Positions 28,418-36,626 of a stretch of 64,000 nt of DNA are shown piece after piece; the stretch's first letter is position 1; each line of letters begins with the position of its first letter. Below the pieces are notes generated by a model. That model worked only from the letters and a program-made list of their open reading frames with translations. It was not told where the DNA came from and searched no databases. The DNA lies in assembly GCA_050012855.1 (NCBI GenBank), contig JBEKGJ010000021.1, positions 1 through 64,000 of the forward strand, given 5' to 3'. The translations under genes were made by a program, and so were the position numbers. This DNA comes from JAJXZJ01 sp050012855 (GTDB lineage Bacteria; Verrucomicrobiota; Verrucomicrobiia; Limisphaerales; J093).

Positions 28418-31400
28418 ATGGACGATCGGGAACTGCTTGAAGCTTACGCCCGTGACCGCTCGGAAGCGGCCTTCGGCCAGTTGGTCCGACGCCACCTGGC
28501 TTGGGTTTATTCGGTGGCCCTGCGCCATCTGGGGAATTCGGCCCTGGCTGAGGATGTGGCCCAGTCTGTCTTCGTGCTGTTGGCACGGAAGGCCGGGAGC
28601 CTGCGTTCCGGAGTTCTTTTGGGCGGCTGGCTTTTCCGAACCACCCGGTTTGTGGCCAATCGTGCCTTACGCGCGGAAAGGCGGCGAAAGAGCCGCGAAG
28701 AAACGGCAGCGTCTATGATCCCATCGACCATTATGCCTGATGAAAGCGAGGCTGTCTGGAACCAGCTCGAACCCTACCTCGACCAAGCAGTGGCCAGCCT
28801 TTCCGAGGTCGACCGTCAGGCAATCCTCCTGCGGTTCTATGAGAAAAGGCCTTTGCTGGAGGTCGGCCGGCACTTGGGCCTGAGCGAGGAGGCCGCCAAG
28901 AAACGCGTGAACCGAGCCATAGAGAAGATGAGAGGTTTTCTGGTCCGGCGTGGTGTGGCCGTCGGGGGCACGGTCTTAGCTGGACTCATGGCAGAGCAAA
29001 CCGTTCAGGCCCTCCCGGTTGGCTTGGCGGCTTCCGTGTTGAAGACCGCTGCCGCGGGCATTTCGGCGTCGAGCGTTTTGCCGCGACTCGCCCAGGAAAC
29101 CCTGGATGCCTGGCGCTGGGCGAAGTTCACTTTGACCGGAGGAGTGGCCGTCTCGCTTTGCGGGCTGGCGTGGCTGTGTGTCGTCTTGGCAGCGCATACC
29201 CCTGCCATCTCCAACTCGAAAAGCAGCCCGGAACACGTTGGGCCGCCGGTGGAGGCATCAACCAGAACGGCTGCCGTGCCGCCCGCAGCGCGATCTCATC
29301 CATCAACCAGGACCAAGGAGCACGCTATGCGCTTCCGCGTGTTAGCGAAGGATTCGGGCGAGCCCGTCGGCGGCGCGCGACTCGCCGTCAACACCGTCGG
29401 CGATGACGGATGGAAACAGCGCTTCGACCTTTCGACGGATGACACCGGGAGTGCGGATGTCCCTTATCCTCCCGCTACTATGCGACTGGACGTCGGTGTC
29501 ATCGCCTCAGGTTGGGTGGCTCGATTTGCCACTTGGCGGACGTATCTTGATCCCGCGATCCCAACCGAATACACGTTACGCGTGGACCGAGCGACGAACT
29601 ATCTCGGAGGTTGGCTAAGGAGCAAAGATGGCCGGCCAGTAGCCGACGCGGTCGTGGAGATGGAGTTTGGGATCAGCGACATGGCACAGGAGGAAAACCC
29701 GCGCGAACGGCCCGGTTTCTTGAGCGCCGCTCCCGTGGCCAAGTCGGATCGAAATGGTTGGTGGACGTGCGCTTTGATTGATCCCCGTTCCCGGCGCACT
29801 CCCGGCCTGCGTGTGCGACACCCGGATTTCGCGCCCACTAAAATCGTGTCCGGGAGTTGGGGCTACGGTGACGAGCCACAAAGTGAGTCGATGAAGCTCC
29901 TCTGGAGCGGCAGGTTGGTCACCACCCTGAACCGAGGGGTGACGCTGACAGGCAGCATCATGACCGAGGAAGGAAAACAGATTGCTGGGGCGAAGATTGA
30001 ACATGAACCTTCTTCCACGGACTCCGTCCACACGGAAGCCGATACGCTGGGCGTGTTCTCCATCCAGGGATTGCCCCCCGGTGATTTCGACTTCATCGTG
30101 ACCGCGCCGGGCTTCGCCCAAGACTATTTGAAAGTGAACCTCAAGGAGGAAGTGGAACGGGTGGAGGTTCGACTCAAGCCGGGAGGGAGGTTGCGCCTGC
30201 GATTGGTGGACGAGGATGGGAACGCCGTGGCCAATGGGACCGTTGCTTTGACCGGGCCGGGAGGGACGTATATGCCGGGCATGAACTGGAGCGCACAGAG
30301 CGGGCCAGATGGCCGAGTCGAATGGACCTCGGCGCCCACCGATAGGATGTTGAACCTTTGTGCTTCCAGACACCCGGACTTTTCCATGTCTCGTGGCCCC
30401 TTGGTGAAAGCGGACGGAGAAGAACATGTAATCCAGCTTCGCCGAGTGTTTGTAGTCACTGGCCGGGTCACCGATGCTCGAACGGGTGAGCTGGTGCGGA
30501 AGGAAATAAAATCCTTTCCGGGTTATGGCGAAGGGGAGAATAGCTGGTTCCGCGGCGAGACACGGCGCAGCACCGACGGCACCTTTCAGGTGTATTTCGA
30601 AAATGGACCTGGCCCTTGGCGCTTTCGTATCGAGGCGGAGGACTACTCGCCCTTTGTTTCCACGTGGTTACAGCCGGACTCGAACGGCGTTGTCGACGTC
30701 GCTCTGCAGCCCGTCGATCCATTGAAAACCGTCCGGGGAACAGTGTGGCGCACAGATGGTCAGCCGGCGGCAGGCGCCGAACTGGCCTTGCTCAGTCCGG
30801 AACACGGCGCATCCCTGGGGCGTGCGTGCTTTGCTCGGCGGGCTGCCGCAGACCGGTTGATAGTCGATGCGGATGAAAATGGAAAGTTCGCCTTCCCGGA
30901 GGAACCGAACGCCTCCCTCCTTGTCGCTGCGTGCAGCAATGGCTTTGCTCGTGTTGCCGTGAGCAATCCAAAGGAGGTCATGGAAGTTCATCTGCAGCCC
31001 TGGGGCCGCATTGAAGGGACCATCGACGCGACCGCACGCAATCGGCCTGTGCGCTACGTGATCATGGATGATCTGTTAGCCATGAACTCGTCGGCATGCA
31101 TGCGGTTGGATTCCCAGGAGTTCCATTCGAGGTCTACGGAGGATGGCCGATTCTCCTTTGAGTTCGTACCGCAAGGGCGTCTGTGCGTGTGGCTGGAGGC
31201 AGACGTCATAGAGGATCCGGCGACGCCTCCATACCATCACCCTACTTGGATTCAGACCACGGCGGGCGAGACCACGGAAGTGAGAATCGTCGAAACGGGC
31301 TATCACGTAAAGGGCCGCTTCATCCTGGCCGGGCGTGAAGAGGGTTCGATTAAGCAGCCAGCATACGCTGTTTTGGAAAGCGATTGGCCTTCTGATTCAG

Positions 31401-31693
31401 CGCCATCGCCAAATGGGCTTAACACAAAGCAATGGATGCGGTCGTTTTTCGATCTGGGGCGGCTAATCATCGCACCGGACGGCAGATTTGAGTCACGCAA
31501 TGCTATTACTCCCGGAATTTACCGGCTTTTGGGCAAGATCGAAGACGTCACCCTCGACCAGCAGATTGAAGTGCCTAACCGACCGGAAAACGATCCTTCA
31601 AGCCTCGGTAACGCGCTCAATGCGGTCGAGATTCCTCCAATCGACCTTGGGGACGTTGTGGTGGTCCGGAAGGAAAGCGCGGGGCCAAAGTAG
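28418..31693 (+). CDS. ECF-type sigma-70 factor fused to a transmembrane segment and long extracytoplasmic carboxypeptidase-regulatory-like tail
   Basis: 1091 residues from MDDRELLEAYARDRSEAAFG (ATG 28418; the TTG at 28409 is less likely). Sigma region 2 spans residues ~5-85 (HLAWVYSVALRHLGNSALAEDVAQ; WLFRTTRFVANRALR) and region 4 about 120-175 (LSEVDRQAILLRFYEKRPLLEVG; EEAAKKRVNRAIEK). A hydrophobic Ala/Gly/Val stretch (~182-215) and a clear membrane helix (GGVAVSLCGLAWLCVVLAA, ~240-258) follow. The remaining ~830 residues form beta-rich repeats of the CnaB/carboxypeptidase-regulatory type (GVTLTGSIMTEEGKQIAGAK; VVTGRVTDARTGELV; TVRGTVWRTDGQPAAGAELA). So one chain joins promoter recognition inside the cell to a possible sensor outside. 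No separate anti-sigma factor gene is adjacent. Target genes are unknown. Confidence 0.85.
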   Translation: MDDRELLEAYARDRSEAAFGQLVRRHLAWVYSVALRHLGNSALAEDVAQSVFVLLARKAGSLRSGVLLGGWLFRTTRFVANRALRAERRRKSREETAASMIPSTIMPDESEAVWNQLEPYLDQAVASLSEVDRQAILLRFYEKRPLLEVGRHLGLSEEAAKKRVNRAIEKMRGFLVRRGVAVGGTVLAGLMAEQTVQALPVGLAASVLKTAAAGISASSVLPRLAQETLDAWRWAKFTLTGGVAVSLCGLAWLCVVLAAHTPAISNSKSSPEHVGPPVEASTRTAAVPPAARSHPSTRTKEHAMRFRVLAKDSGEPVGGARLAVNTVGDDGWKQRFDLSTDDTGSADVPYPPATMRLDVGVIASGWVARFATWRTYLDPAIPTEYTLRVDRATNYLGGWLRSKDGRPVADAVVEMEFGISDMAQEENPRERPGFLSAAPVAKSDRNGWWTCALIDPRSRRTPGLRVRHPDFAPTKIVSGSWGYGDEPQSESMKLLWSGRLVTTLNRGVTLTGSIMTEEGKQIAGAKIEHEPSSTDSVHTEADTLGVFSIQGLPPGDFDFIVTAPGFAQDYLKVNLKEEVERVEVRLKPGGRLRLRLVDEDGNAVANGTVALTGPGGTYMPGMNWSAQSGPDGRVEWTSAPTDRMLNLCASRHPDFSMSRGPLVKADGEEHVIQLRRVFVVTGRVTDARTGELVRKEIKSFPGYGEGENSWFRGETRRSTDGTFQVYFENGPGPWRFRIEAEDYSPFVSTWLQPDSNGVVDVALQPVDPLKTVRGTVWRTDGQPAAGAELALLSPEHGASLGRACFARRAAADRLIVDADENGKFAFPEEPNASLLVAACSNGFARVAVSNPKEVMEVHLQPWGRIEGTIDATARNRPVRYVIMDDLLAMNSSACMRLDSQEFHSRSTEDGRFSFEFVPQGRLCVWLEADVIEDPATPPYHHPTWIQTTAGETTEVRIVETGYHVKGRFILAGREEGSIKQPAYAVLESDWPSDSAPSPNGLNTKQWMRSFFDLGRLIIAPDGRFESRNAITPGIYRLLGKIEDVTLDQQIEVPNRPENDPSSLGNALNAVEIPPIDLGDVVVVRKESAGPK

Positions 31694-31712
31694 CGATAGC
31701 CGTCGCAGGTTT

Positions 31713-31853
31713 GAAGCGGGCCTCACCGTCAAAGAGATCGCCAGCAAGTTCAAGGCGAAGCCTGGCAACCTCCATGTCTGGTTTTCGTCAACCGGCAGGA
31801 AGGTGAAGCAGATCAAGAAGATCGCCCCGGCAACCTACGCGTGGGTGGAGTGA
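31713..31853 (+). pseudogene. Fragment of the helix-turn-helix-like repeat protein family
   Basis: 46 in-frame codons ending at TGA encode EAGLTVKEIASKFKAKPGNL and then HVWFSSTGRKVKQIKKIAP, ATYAWVE, which is clearly homologous to the repeat units of the protein at 27633-28037. No proper start codon or ribosome-binding site precedes it; the longer open frame upstream overlaps the sigma-factor gene in another phase. It appears to be the 3' remnant of a lost paralogue, beginning 20 bases after the sigma-fusion stop. Confidence 0.65.
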
Positions 31854-32021
31854 TTCACCCAGGTTCCCAGATCAGGACTCCCGCTGCTGTGGTGAACGGC
31901 GGAGGAACTAAAACGCGACAAACTCAGAACGCCCCACTTGCCTACAGCCGGCATGGGCGTACAATGGGCGGCGATGAGCACGTTGGGAGCCCAATTCTCC
32001 GTTACCCGCCGAGTGTCAAAA

Positions 32022-33389
32022 ATGCCATCCTCGATCACTTGCCTCTTCCTGCTGGCGTTGGTGATGGTTTTGCCAGCCACCGTCTTTCCCGCAGATGCCT
32101 TGTTGCCGCTGCGGGTGCTCTACATCGGACATCGCGCTGGTGATTTCACGCCGCTGCTCAAGGCGCACTTTGCGAACGTCGAGTCAGTCGCGCGCGAGCA
32201 GTTCAAGCCAGCGCAGGCGGAGGTTTTTGACGTGGTGCTTTTGGATTGGCGGCAGAGTCAGGTGATGCGCGGTTCATGGCTGGATGGTTCGCCCCTGGGC
32301 AAACGCGAGGCATGGAGGAAGCCCACGGTTCTACTCGGCAGCGCCGGATTGAACCTTGCCGTCGCCTGGAAGCTCCATGGCGGCTCCGGCTGCACTTGTC
32401 TGGCGCCCGTCGCTTACGGGGTCAGGAAGCACGATATTTTCAAATCCCCGATGCTGGTGAACATTGACGCCACCACGAACATCCCGACGCCGACCCAATT
32501 CACCCATGAATTGAAGGCGGACACCATTCCGGTTCTGCCGCTGGTGGACAACATTCGCAGTTTTCACACGGTCATCAACGATTACCAGCGCGGCTGGGCA
32601 TCGCACTACTACGAATTTGCCGACCTGCCGGAAGTGGAGGTGTTTTGCGGCGGCATCAATGAGCAGACGCCACGTTCGGCGGCGTTCTGGCGGCAGGGCA
32701 ATCTGCTGCATTTCGGGTTTGAGCAGTCGCCGGCGGAAATGAATGCGACTGGACGTGCCATGCTCGTCAACGGGATTGCGTACATCAGCCGGTTCACCGA
32801 AGACCGGCCCATTGATGTCTCGCCGTCGGTTTTTGGCCCGGACAAGATCGCGATCAGCCGCAGCCGGGCAAAGCGTTACTTCGCCAGTTTTCCCAAGGAA
32901 ATGCCCAGTGTGTTCACGGCAGAAACCCTGGCCACGTTTGACTGGCATAACGTGACGAACGCAACGGTCTGGTTTGAATCCGCGAGCCCTTGGCTGCATC
33001 CGAACCCCCAAAAGCTGCTGGAAATTGATGCGGAGGCCAAATCGCTGGGAATTGTATTCGACTCGCCGGATTTCTTTCCCAAAACCATCGCTGCCTTGCG
33101 GGATGACAAGACGAGGCCGGCAGCAGAGATTCTGCTCGCCCGTTATGCGCCGGAGGGAACAGGCGCCATTGCCGGACCCGACGCATGGGAAAAATGGTGG
33201 CATGAAAACTCGCCGTATCTTTTCTATTCTGAACTGGGGAATTACCACTGGTATGTTGATCCACTCGCAAAGAAGCGCGGCATCCCCACGCAGGATTTAC
33301 GCGGGCCGATGCGCGCCGATGCGCATCAATGCCACGCGCTCAGGCGCTCACGCGGGTTGCGAGGAGTCCCGATCTCGGGCGGAAGCTGA
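32022..33389 (+). CDS. Secreted ThuA-like protein of unknown function
   Basis: 455 residues. MPSSITCLFLLALVMVLPAT at 32022 is a signal peptide cleaved near FPADA; the upstream part of the open frame is rejected. The N-terminal domain (PLRVLYIGHRAGDFTPLLKAHF; FDVVLLDWRQSQ; NGIAYISRFTEDRP) resembles ThuA/glutamine-amidotransferase-like folds. The C-terminal part (residues ~280-430; PDAWEKWWHENSPYLFYSEL) is a less familiar domain. The last ~30 residues (RADAHQCHALRRSRGLRG) look low-quality and may reflect a shifted or extended end near the repeat cluster that follows. Function unknown; probably periplasmic or extracellular. Confidence 0.6.
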   Translation: MPSSITCLFLLALVMVLPATVFPADALLPLRVLYIGHRAGDFTPLLKAHFANVESVAREQFKPAQAEVFDVVLLDWRQSQVMRGSWLDGSPLGKREAWRKPTVLLGSAGLNLAVAWKLHGGSGCTCLAPVAYGVRKHDIFKSPMLVNIDATTNIPTPTQFTHELKADTIPVLPLVDNIRSFHTVINDYQRGWASHYYEFADLPEVEVFCGGINEQTPRSAAFWRQGNLLHFGFEQSPAEMNATGRAMLVNGIAYISRFTEDRPIDVSPSVFGPDKIAISRSRAKRYFASFPKEMPSVFTAETLATFDWHNVTNATVWFESASPWLHPNPQKLLEIDAEAKSLGIVFDSPDFFPKTIAALRDDKTRPAAEILLARYAPEGTGAIAGPDAWEKWWHENSPYLFYSELGNYHWYVDPLAKKRGIPTQDLRGPMRADAHQCHALRRSRGLRGVPISGGS

Positions 33390-33408
33390 TGTAGCGGTCG
33401 GAGGTGGC

Positions 33409-33567
33409 ACGGGCGACTCCTGCCTGCCGGCAGGCAGGCGCCCGTCCCGCCCGGCGACTCGCCGGGCGGAATGGGGAGAGAGACTCAAAAACCAGTGACC
33501 TCATCGAATTCCGTCGCGCAGCCATTCCGTCGGGCGCGTCGCCCGACGGCACAGGCCAGTGGCCTGT
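33409..33567. repeat. Cluster of four perfect hairpins upstream of pheS
   Basis: Four perfect palindromes lie in 160 bases. A 20-base palindrome CCTGCCTGCCGGCAGGCAGG at 33419-33438 is flanked by ACGGGCG/CGCCCGT arms (33409-33415, 33439-33445). CCGCCCGGCG/CGCCGGGCGG lies at 33447-33469 with a 3-base loop. CCGTCGGGCG/CGCCCGACGG lies at 33527-33549 with a 3-base loop. ACAGGCC-AGT-GGCCTGT lies at 33551-33567. They fill the spacer between the ThuA-like gene and pheS and look like a cassette of REP-type elements. None is followed by a T tract, so they are not ordinary terminators. Confidence 0.75.
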
Positions 33568-33657
33568 TCTACCCAAGTCCGTTTGCGCGCGAGTTTCGGA
33601 TGGCAACGGCACCGGGTTCGTGCTTGGCTTGCCGGCGACGGAAAACCAGAATTTGTC

Positions 33658-34692
33658 ATGGCCAGTTTTCTTGACCAGATCGAACCGCTGAAGCAATCCG
33701 CCTTCGCCGAGCTGCGCGCCGCGCGCGACCTGGCGGCGCTCGAACAGGCGCGCTCCGCCTTCCTCGGCACCAACGGCCGGTTCACGGCGCTGATGAAGCA
33801 GTTGGGAACACTGCCGAAGGAGGAAAGACCCGCCGCCGGCAAACTGATCAACACCACCAAGGCCGAGCTTGAAGCCGCACTCACCGCCCGCCGCGCCGAA
33901 CTCGAACTCCAGGCGGCCCTGCCGGCCGTGCCGACCGACTTCACGCTGCCCGGCCGTCGCCGCCCCCTGGGCCGGCTTCACCCGCTGACCCAGGTCACCG
34001 AGGACATCGTCCGCAGCTTCCGCAAAATCGGCTTCGTCGTGGCTGACGGACCGGAGATCGAGGACGAATACCATTGCTTCGATGCGCTCAACACGCCGGC
34101 CGACCATCCGGCCCGCGACACGCAGGACACGTTCTATCTCGCGAAACCGGACGGTGCCCAACCGGCGGCGGCCAACTCCCAGCTCCTGCTCCGTACCCAC
34201 ACGTCGTCCGTGCAAATCCGGGTCATGGAAAGGCAGCCGCCGCCGGTGCGGATCATCGTGCCCGGCCGCGTTTACCGCCGCGACAACGCCGATGCCACGC
34301 ACAACCCGACCTTCCAGCAGATCGAGGGGCTTTATGTGGACCGCGGCGTCACCGCCAGCGACCTCAAGGGCACGGTCGAATTCGTTTTTCGCGAGCTGAT
34401 GGGCGACGACGTGAAGATTCGCTTCCGCCCGCACTATTTCAGCTACACCGAGCCGAGCTATGAAATTGATTTCGCCAGCCCGCTGGTGAGGAAGATGGGC
34501 AAGGACTGGCTCGAGATCGCCGGATGCGGCATGGTCCACCCGCAGGTGTTCGAAACCGTCGGCTACGATCCCGAGGTGTGGACCGGCTGGGCGTTCGGCT
34601 TTGGCATCGAGCGCATCGCCATGCTCCGTTACGGCATCAGCGACATCCGCCTTTTCTACGAGAATGACGTGCGGTTCCTGAAGCAGTTTTAA
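33658..34692 (+). CDS. pheS: Phenylalanine--tRNA ligase alpha subunit
   Basis: 344 residues from MASFLDQIEPLKQSAFAELR at 33658; the longer open frame is rejected because it runs into the hairpin cluster. It charges tRNA-Phe as an alpha2beta2 complex with PheT. The N-terminal coiled coil (~1-90) is followed by the class II catalytic core: HPLTQVTEDIVRSFRKIGF, RTHTSSVQIRVME (motif 2 region), PGRVYRRDNADATHNPTFQQ, and GCGMVHPQVFE with GWAFGFGIERIAMLRYGI (motif 3). pheT, which commonly follows pheS, is not next to it; the next feature is tRNA-His after 349 empty bases. So the two subunits must be encoded apart in this genome, or the genome has rearranged here. Confidence 0.96.
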   Translation: MASFLDQIEPLKQSAFAELRAARDLAALEQARSAFLGTNGRFTALMKQLGTLPKEERPAAGKLINTTKAELEAALTARRAELELQAALPAVPTDFTLPGRRRPLGRLHPLTQVTEDIVRSFRKIGFVVADGPEIEDEYHCFDALNTPADHPARDTQDTFYLAKPDGAQPAAANSQLLLRTHTSSVQIRVMERQPPPVRIIVPGRVYRRDNADATHNPTFQQIEGLYVDRGVTASDLKGTVEFVFRELMGDDVKIRFRPHYFSYTEPSYEIDFASPLVRKMGKDWLEIAGCGMVHPQVFETVGYDPEVWTGWAFGFGIERIAMLRYGISDIRLFYENDVRFLKQF

Positions 34693-35041
34693 TCCGGCGG
34701 GGCAGGGCGGTCCGCGACCGGGAATTCAACGAGCCAACGCACCCGGCGGCTGGCGAAGCGACGTTTTGGAACCGTTGGCACGAAGCGGCACGACGGCGGG
34801 GCGGGCAGCTTGCGCTGTGAGATTCCTCGCCACCACCAGATGCTCCGCCGTTGGCTGAACGATCCCGTCGCGGCCCAGCGGCCCACGACCCACCGTTCGT
34901 CCGTGGTCCGTCGTCTCAGGCGAGCGGAGAAGGAACCGCCGCCGATCCAAAGCCCGAGGACCGGTATGCCCTGCCGATTGACGGCCTGGTGTCGTTTCCG
35001 GTTGCTTGAGGCGCTGGGGCTTGCGACAGTCCCAGCAGAGT
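34693..35041. other. Intergenic stretch between pheS and tRNA-His
   Basis: No gene, terminator or clear repeat is seen. Open frames exist on both strands but have no credible start or recognisable product. The tRNA promoter should lie at the right end, but no convincing -35/-10 pair is visible. Confidence 0.5.
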
Positions 35042-35120
35042 GGTGGCTGTAGCTCAGCCTGGTTAGAGCTCCAGATTGTGGATCTGGCTGTCGCGGGTTC
35101 AAATCCCGTCAGTCACCCCA
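35042..35120 (+). tRNA. tRNA-His (anticodon GTG)
   Basis: The sequence folds as a complete cloverleaf. The acceptor GTGGCTG pairs with CAGTCAC. The D arm holds AGCTCAGCCTGGTTAGAGCT. The anticodon arm CCAGA-TTGTGGA-TCTGG gives anticodon GTG. The T arm is GCGGG-TTCAAAT-CCCGT. The extra G before position 1 (35042) facing C73 is the histidine identity element, and CCA is encoded (35118-35120). A heptamer-mosaic repeat starts 28 bases downstream. Confidence 0.97.
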
Positions 35121-35148
35121 TCCTTCCCTGCCCGCGAGCCGGCGGGAA

Positions 35149-35358
35149 GGTTGAGAGGGTGGTGAGTTGAGAGTTGAGCGACCGGAGGAGGGTCGCGGCA
35201 AACCTCGCACGCCGACCGCACGAACCCTCGCGAATTCGTAACTCGCACCTCGCAATTCGCACCTCGCACCTCGAGATTCTCTGGTTGGGCTGAACACTTC
35301 AAACTTGAAACTTGAAACTCCGAACTTCTTTCCGGCTCGTCGGAGCCTCGCCCCACCG
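35149..35358 (-). repeat. Heptamer-mosaic intergenic element, copy 1 (inverted)
   Basis: Read on the minus strand, this stretch matches 40698-40886 over nearly its whole length. It starts with GGTGGGGCGAGGCTCCGACG, then has the heptamers AGTTTCA, AGTTTCA, AGTTTGA, then a run of GTGCGAG/TTGCGAG heptamers (two units, 14 bases, more than copy 2), then a 58-base single-copy core (ATTCGCGAGGGTTCGTGCGG...CCTCCTCCGGTCG), then NTCAACY heptamers. It fills the space between tRNA-His and metX; upstream sequence 35131-35148 also matches 40976-40997. Confidence 0.85.
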
Positions 35359-35437
35359 GGAATCCCCATTCGGACACCACCCGTTTCTGCTCATTCGTTT
35401 CTGCTCGTCCTTGCGTTGGTGGCACATCCGTTCCACA

Positions 35438-36607
35438 ATGAACCGCGTTTGTATGACCCGTTCCATCGGCAAGGTTAGCACCAAGTTTTTTGAGTTTCGC
35501 AACGCGAAGGCGCCGCTCCCGCTGGCCGTCGGCGGCGCCCTCGATCGTTTCACGCTGGCCTATGAAACCTATGGCCGGATGAACGCCGACCGCTCGAACG
35601 TCATCCTGCTGTTTCACGCGATGACCGGTTCGCAGCACGCGGCGGGCACCAACCTCGACGTGCCCGGCCTCGACGGCCGCTGGACCGACGAGGTGCAGTT
35701 GGGGTGGTGGGACGGGTTTGTCGGGCCGGGCAAGGCGCTGGACACCGGGCGTTTTTGTGTGGTGTGCGCGAACTACCTGGGCGGTTGCTACGGTTCCACC
35801 GGACCGGCCTCGGTCAATCCGGCCACCGGCCGACCTTGGGGGCCCGAGTTTCCGGTGTTGCGGATGAGCGACATCGTGGACTCGCAGATGAAGCTGCTCG
35901 ACCACTTGGGCGTTCACCGGCTGCGCGCGGTGGTGGGCGCCTCCATCGGCGGTTTTCTCGCGCTGCTGGTGGCCACGCGTCACGCGGATCGGGTGCGGAC
36001 GGTGGTGCCCATTGGCACGGGGATTGAGACGACCATTTATCAGCGCATTCTCAACTTCGAGCAGGTCACGGCGATCGAGGCCGACCCCAATTTCAAGGGT
36101 GGCGCCTACTATGGCGGTCCAAAACCGGACATCGGACTGGCGCTGGCGCGCCGCATCGCGCACAAGACCTTCATCTCGCTGGAGGCGTTGCGGGAGCGGG
36201 CGCGCAACGAGGTCGTCAGCCACAAGCCGCCGTTTGGCTGGTACGAAATGAACAGCCCGGTGGAGTCCTACATGCTTTACCAGGGCGAGAAGTTTGTGCG
36301 GCGCTTCGACGCGAACACCTATCTGCGCATCCTCGATGCCTGGCAGTGGTTCGATCTGGTGCGTGAGTCCGGGGCCGCGAACCTGACGGAGGTCTTCGAG
36401 CGCTGCCGGCAGCAGGAGTTTCTGGTTTTCAGCATGGATTCGGACGTGATGTTTCACCCGCAGGAACAGGCGCGGCTCACGGGGCTGTTGAAGCGCTGCC
36501 ACGTGCCGCACATCTGGATCACGGTTCACTCGGACAAGGGGCACGACTCCTTTCTGCTGGAGCCGAAGCTCTATACGCCTCACCTCGCACAGGCGCTCGA
36601 AAACTGA
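35438..36607 (+). CDS. metX: Homoserine O-acetyltransferase (MetX-type acyltransferase)
   Basis: 389 residues from MNRVCMTRSIGKV at 35438; ATG 35453 is an alternative, and the longer frame would run into the repeat. The alpha/beta-hydrolase acyltransferase makes O-acetyl-L-homoserine (or O-succinyl-L-homoserine in some members) for methionine synthesis. Seen: LAYETYGRMNADRSN, HAMTGSQHAAG, CVVCANYLGGCYGSTGPASV, the nucleophile Ser in VVGASIGGF (~170), the catalytic Asp in FSMDSDVMFHPQEQ and the His in KGHDSFLLEPKL near the C-terminus. NYLGGCYGSTGP is very typical of MetX. No other methionine gene is adjacent. It converges on the acyltransferase gene at 36627. Confidence 0.93.
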   Translation: MNRVCMTRSIGKVSTKFFEFRNAKAPLPLAVGGALDRFTLAYETYGRMNADRSNVILLFHAMTGSQHAAGTNLDVPGLDGRWTDEVQLGWWDGFVGPGKALDTGRFCVVCANYLGGCYGSTGPASVNPATGRPWGPEFPVLRMSDIVDSQMKLLDHLGVHRLRAVVGASIGGFLALLVATRHADRVRTVVPIGTGIETTIYQRILNFEQVTAIEADPNFKGGAYYGGPKPDIGLALARRIAHKTFISLEALRERARNEVVSHKPPFGWYEMNSPVESYMLYQGEKFVRRFDANTYLRILDAWQWFDLVRESGAANLTEVFERCRQQEFLVFSMDSDVMFHPQEQARLTGLLKRCHVPHIWITVHSDKGHDSFLLEPKLYTPHLAQALEN

Positions 36608-36626
36608 CGCCGCGTTGCCGGCGGCC

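Noticed and set aside
33389..33657. T-box riboswitch or Phe-rich leader peptide upstream of pheS
   Set aside because: No T-box core (AGGGTGGNACCGCG) and no short frame rich in Phe codons followed by an attenuator; the hairpins lack T tracts.
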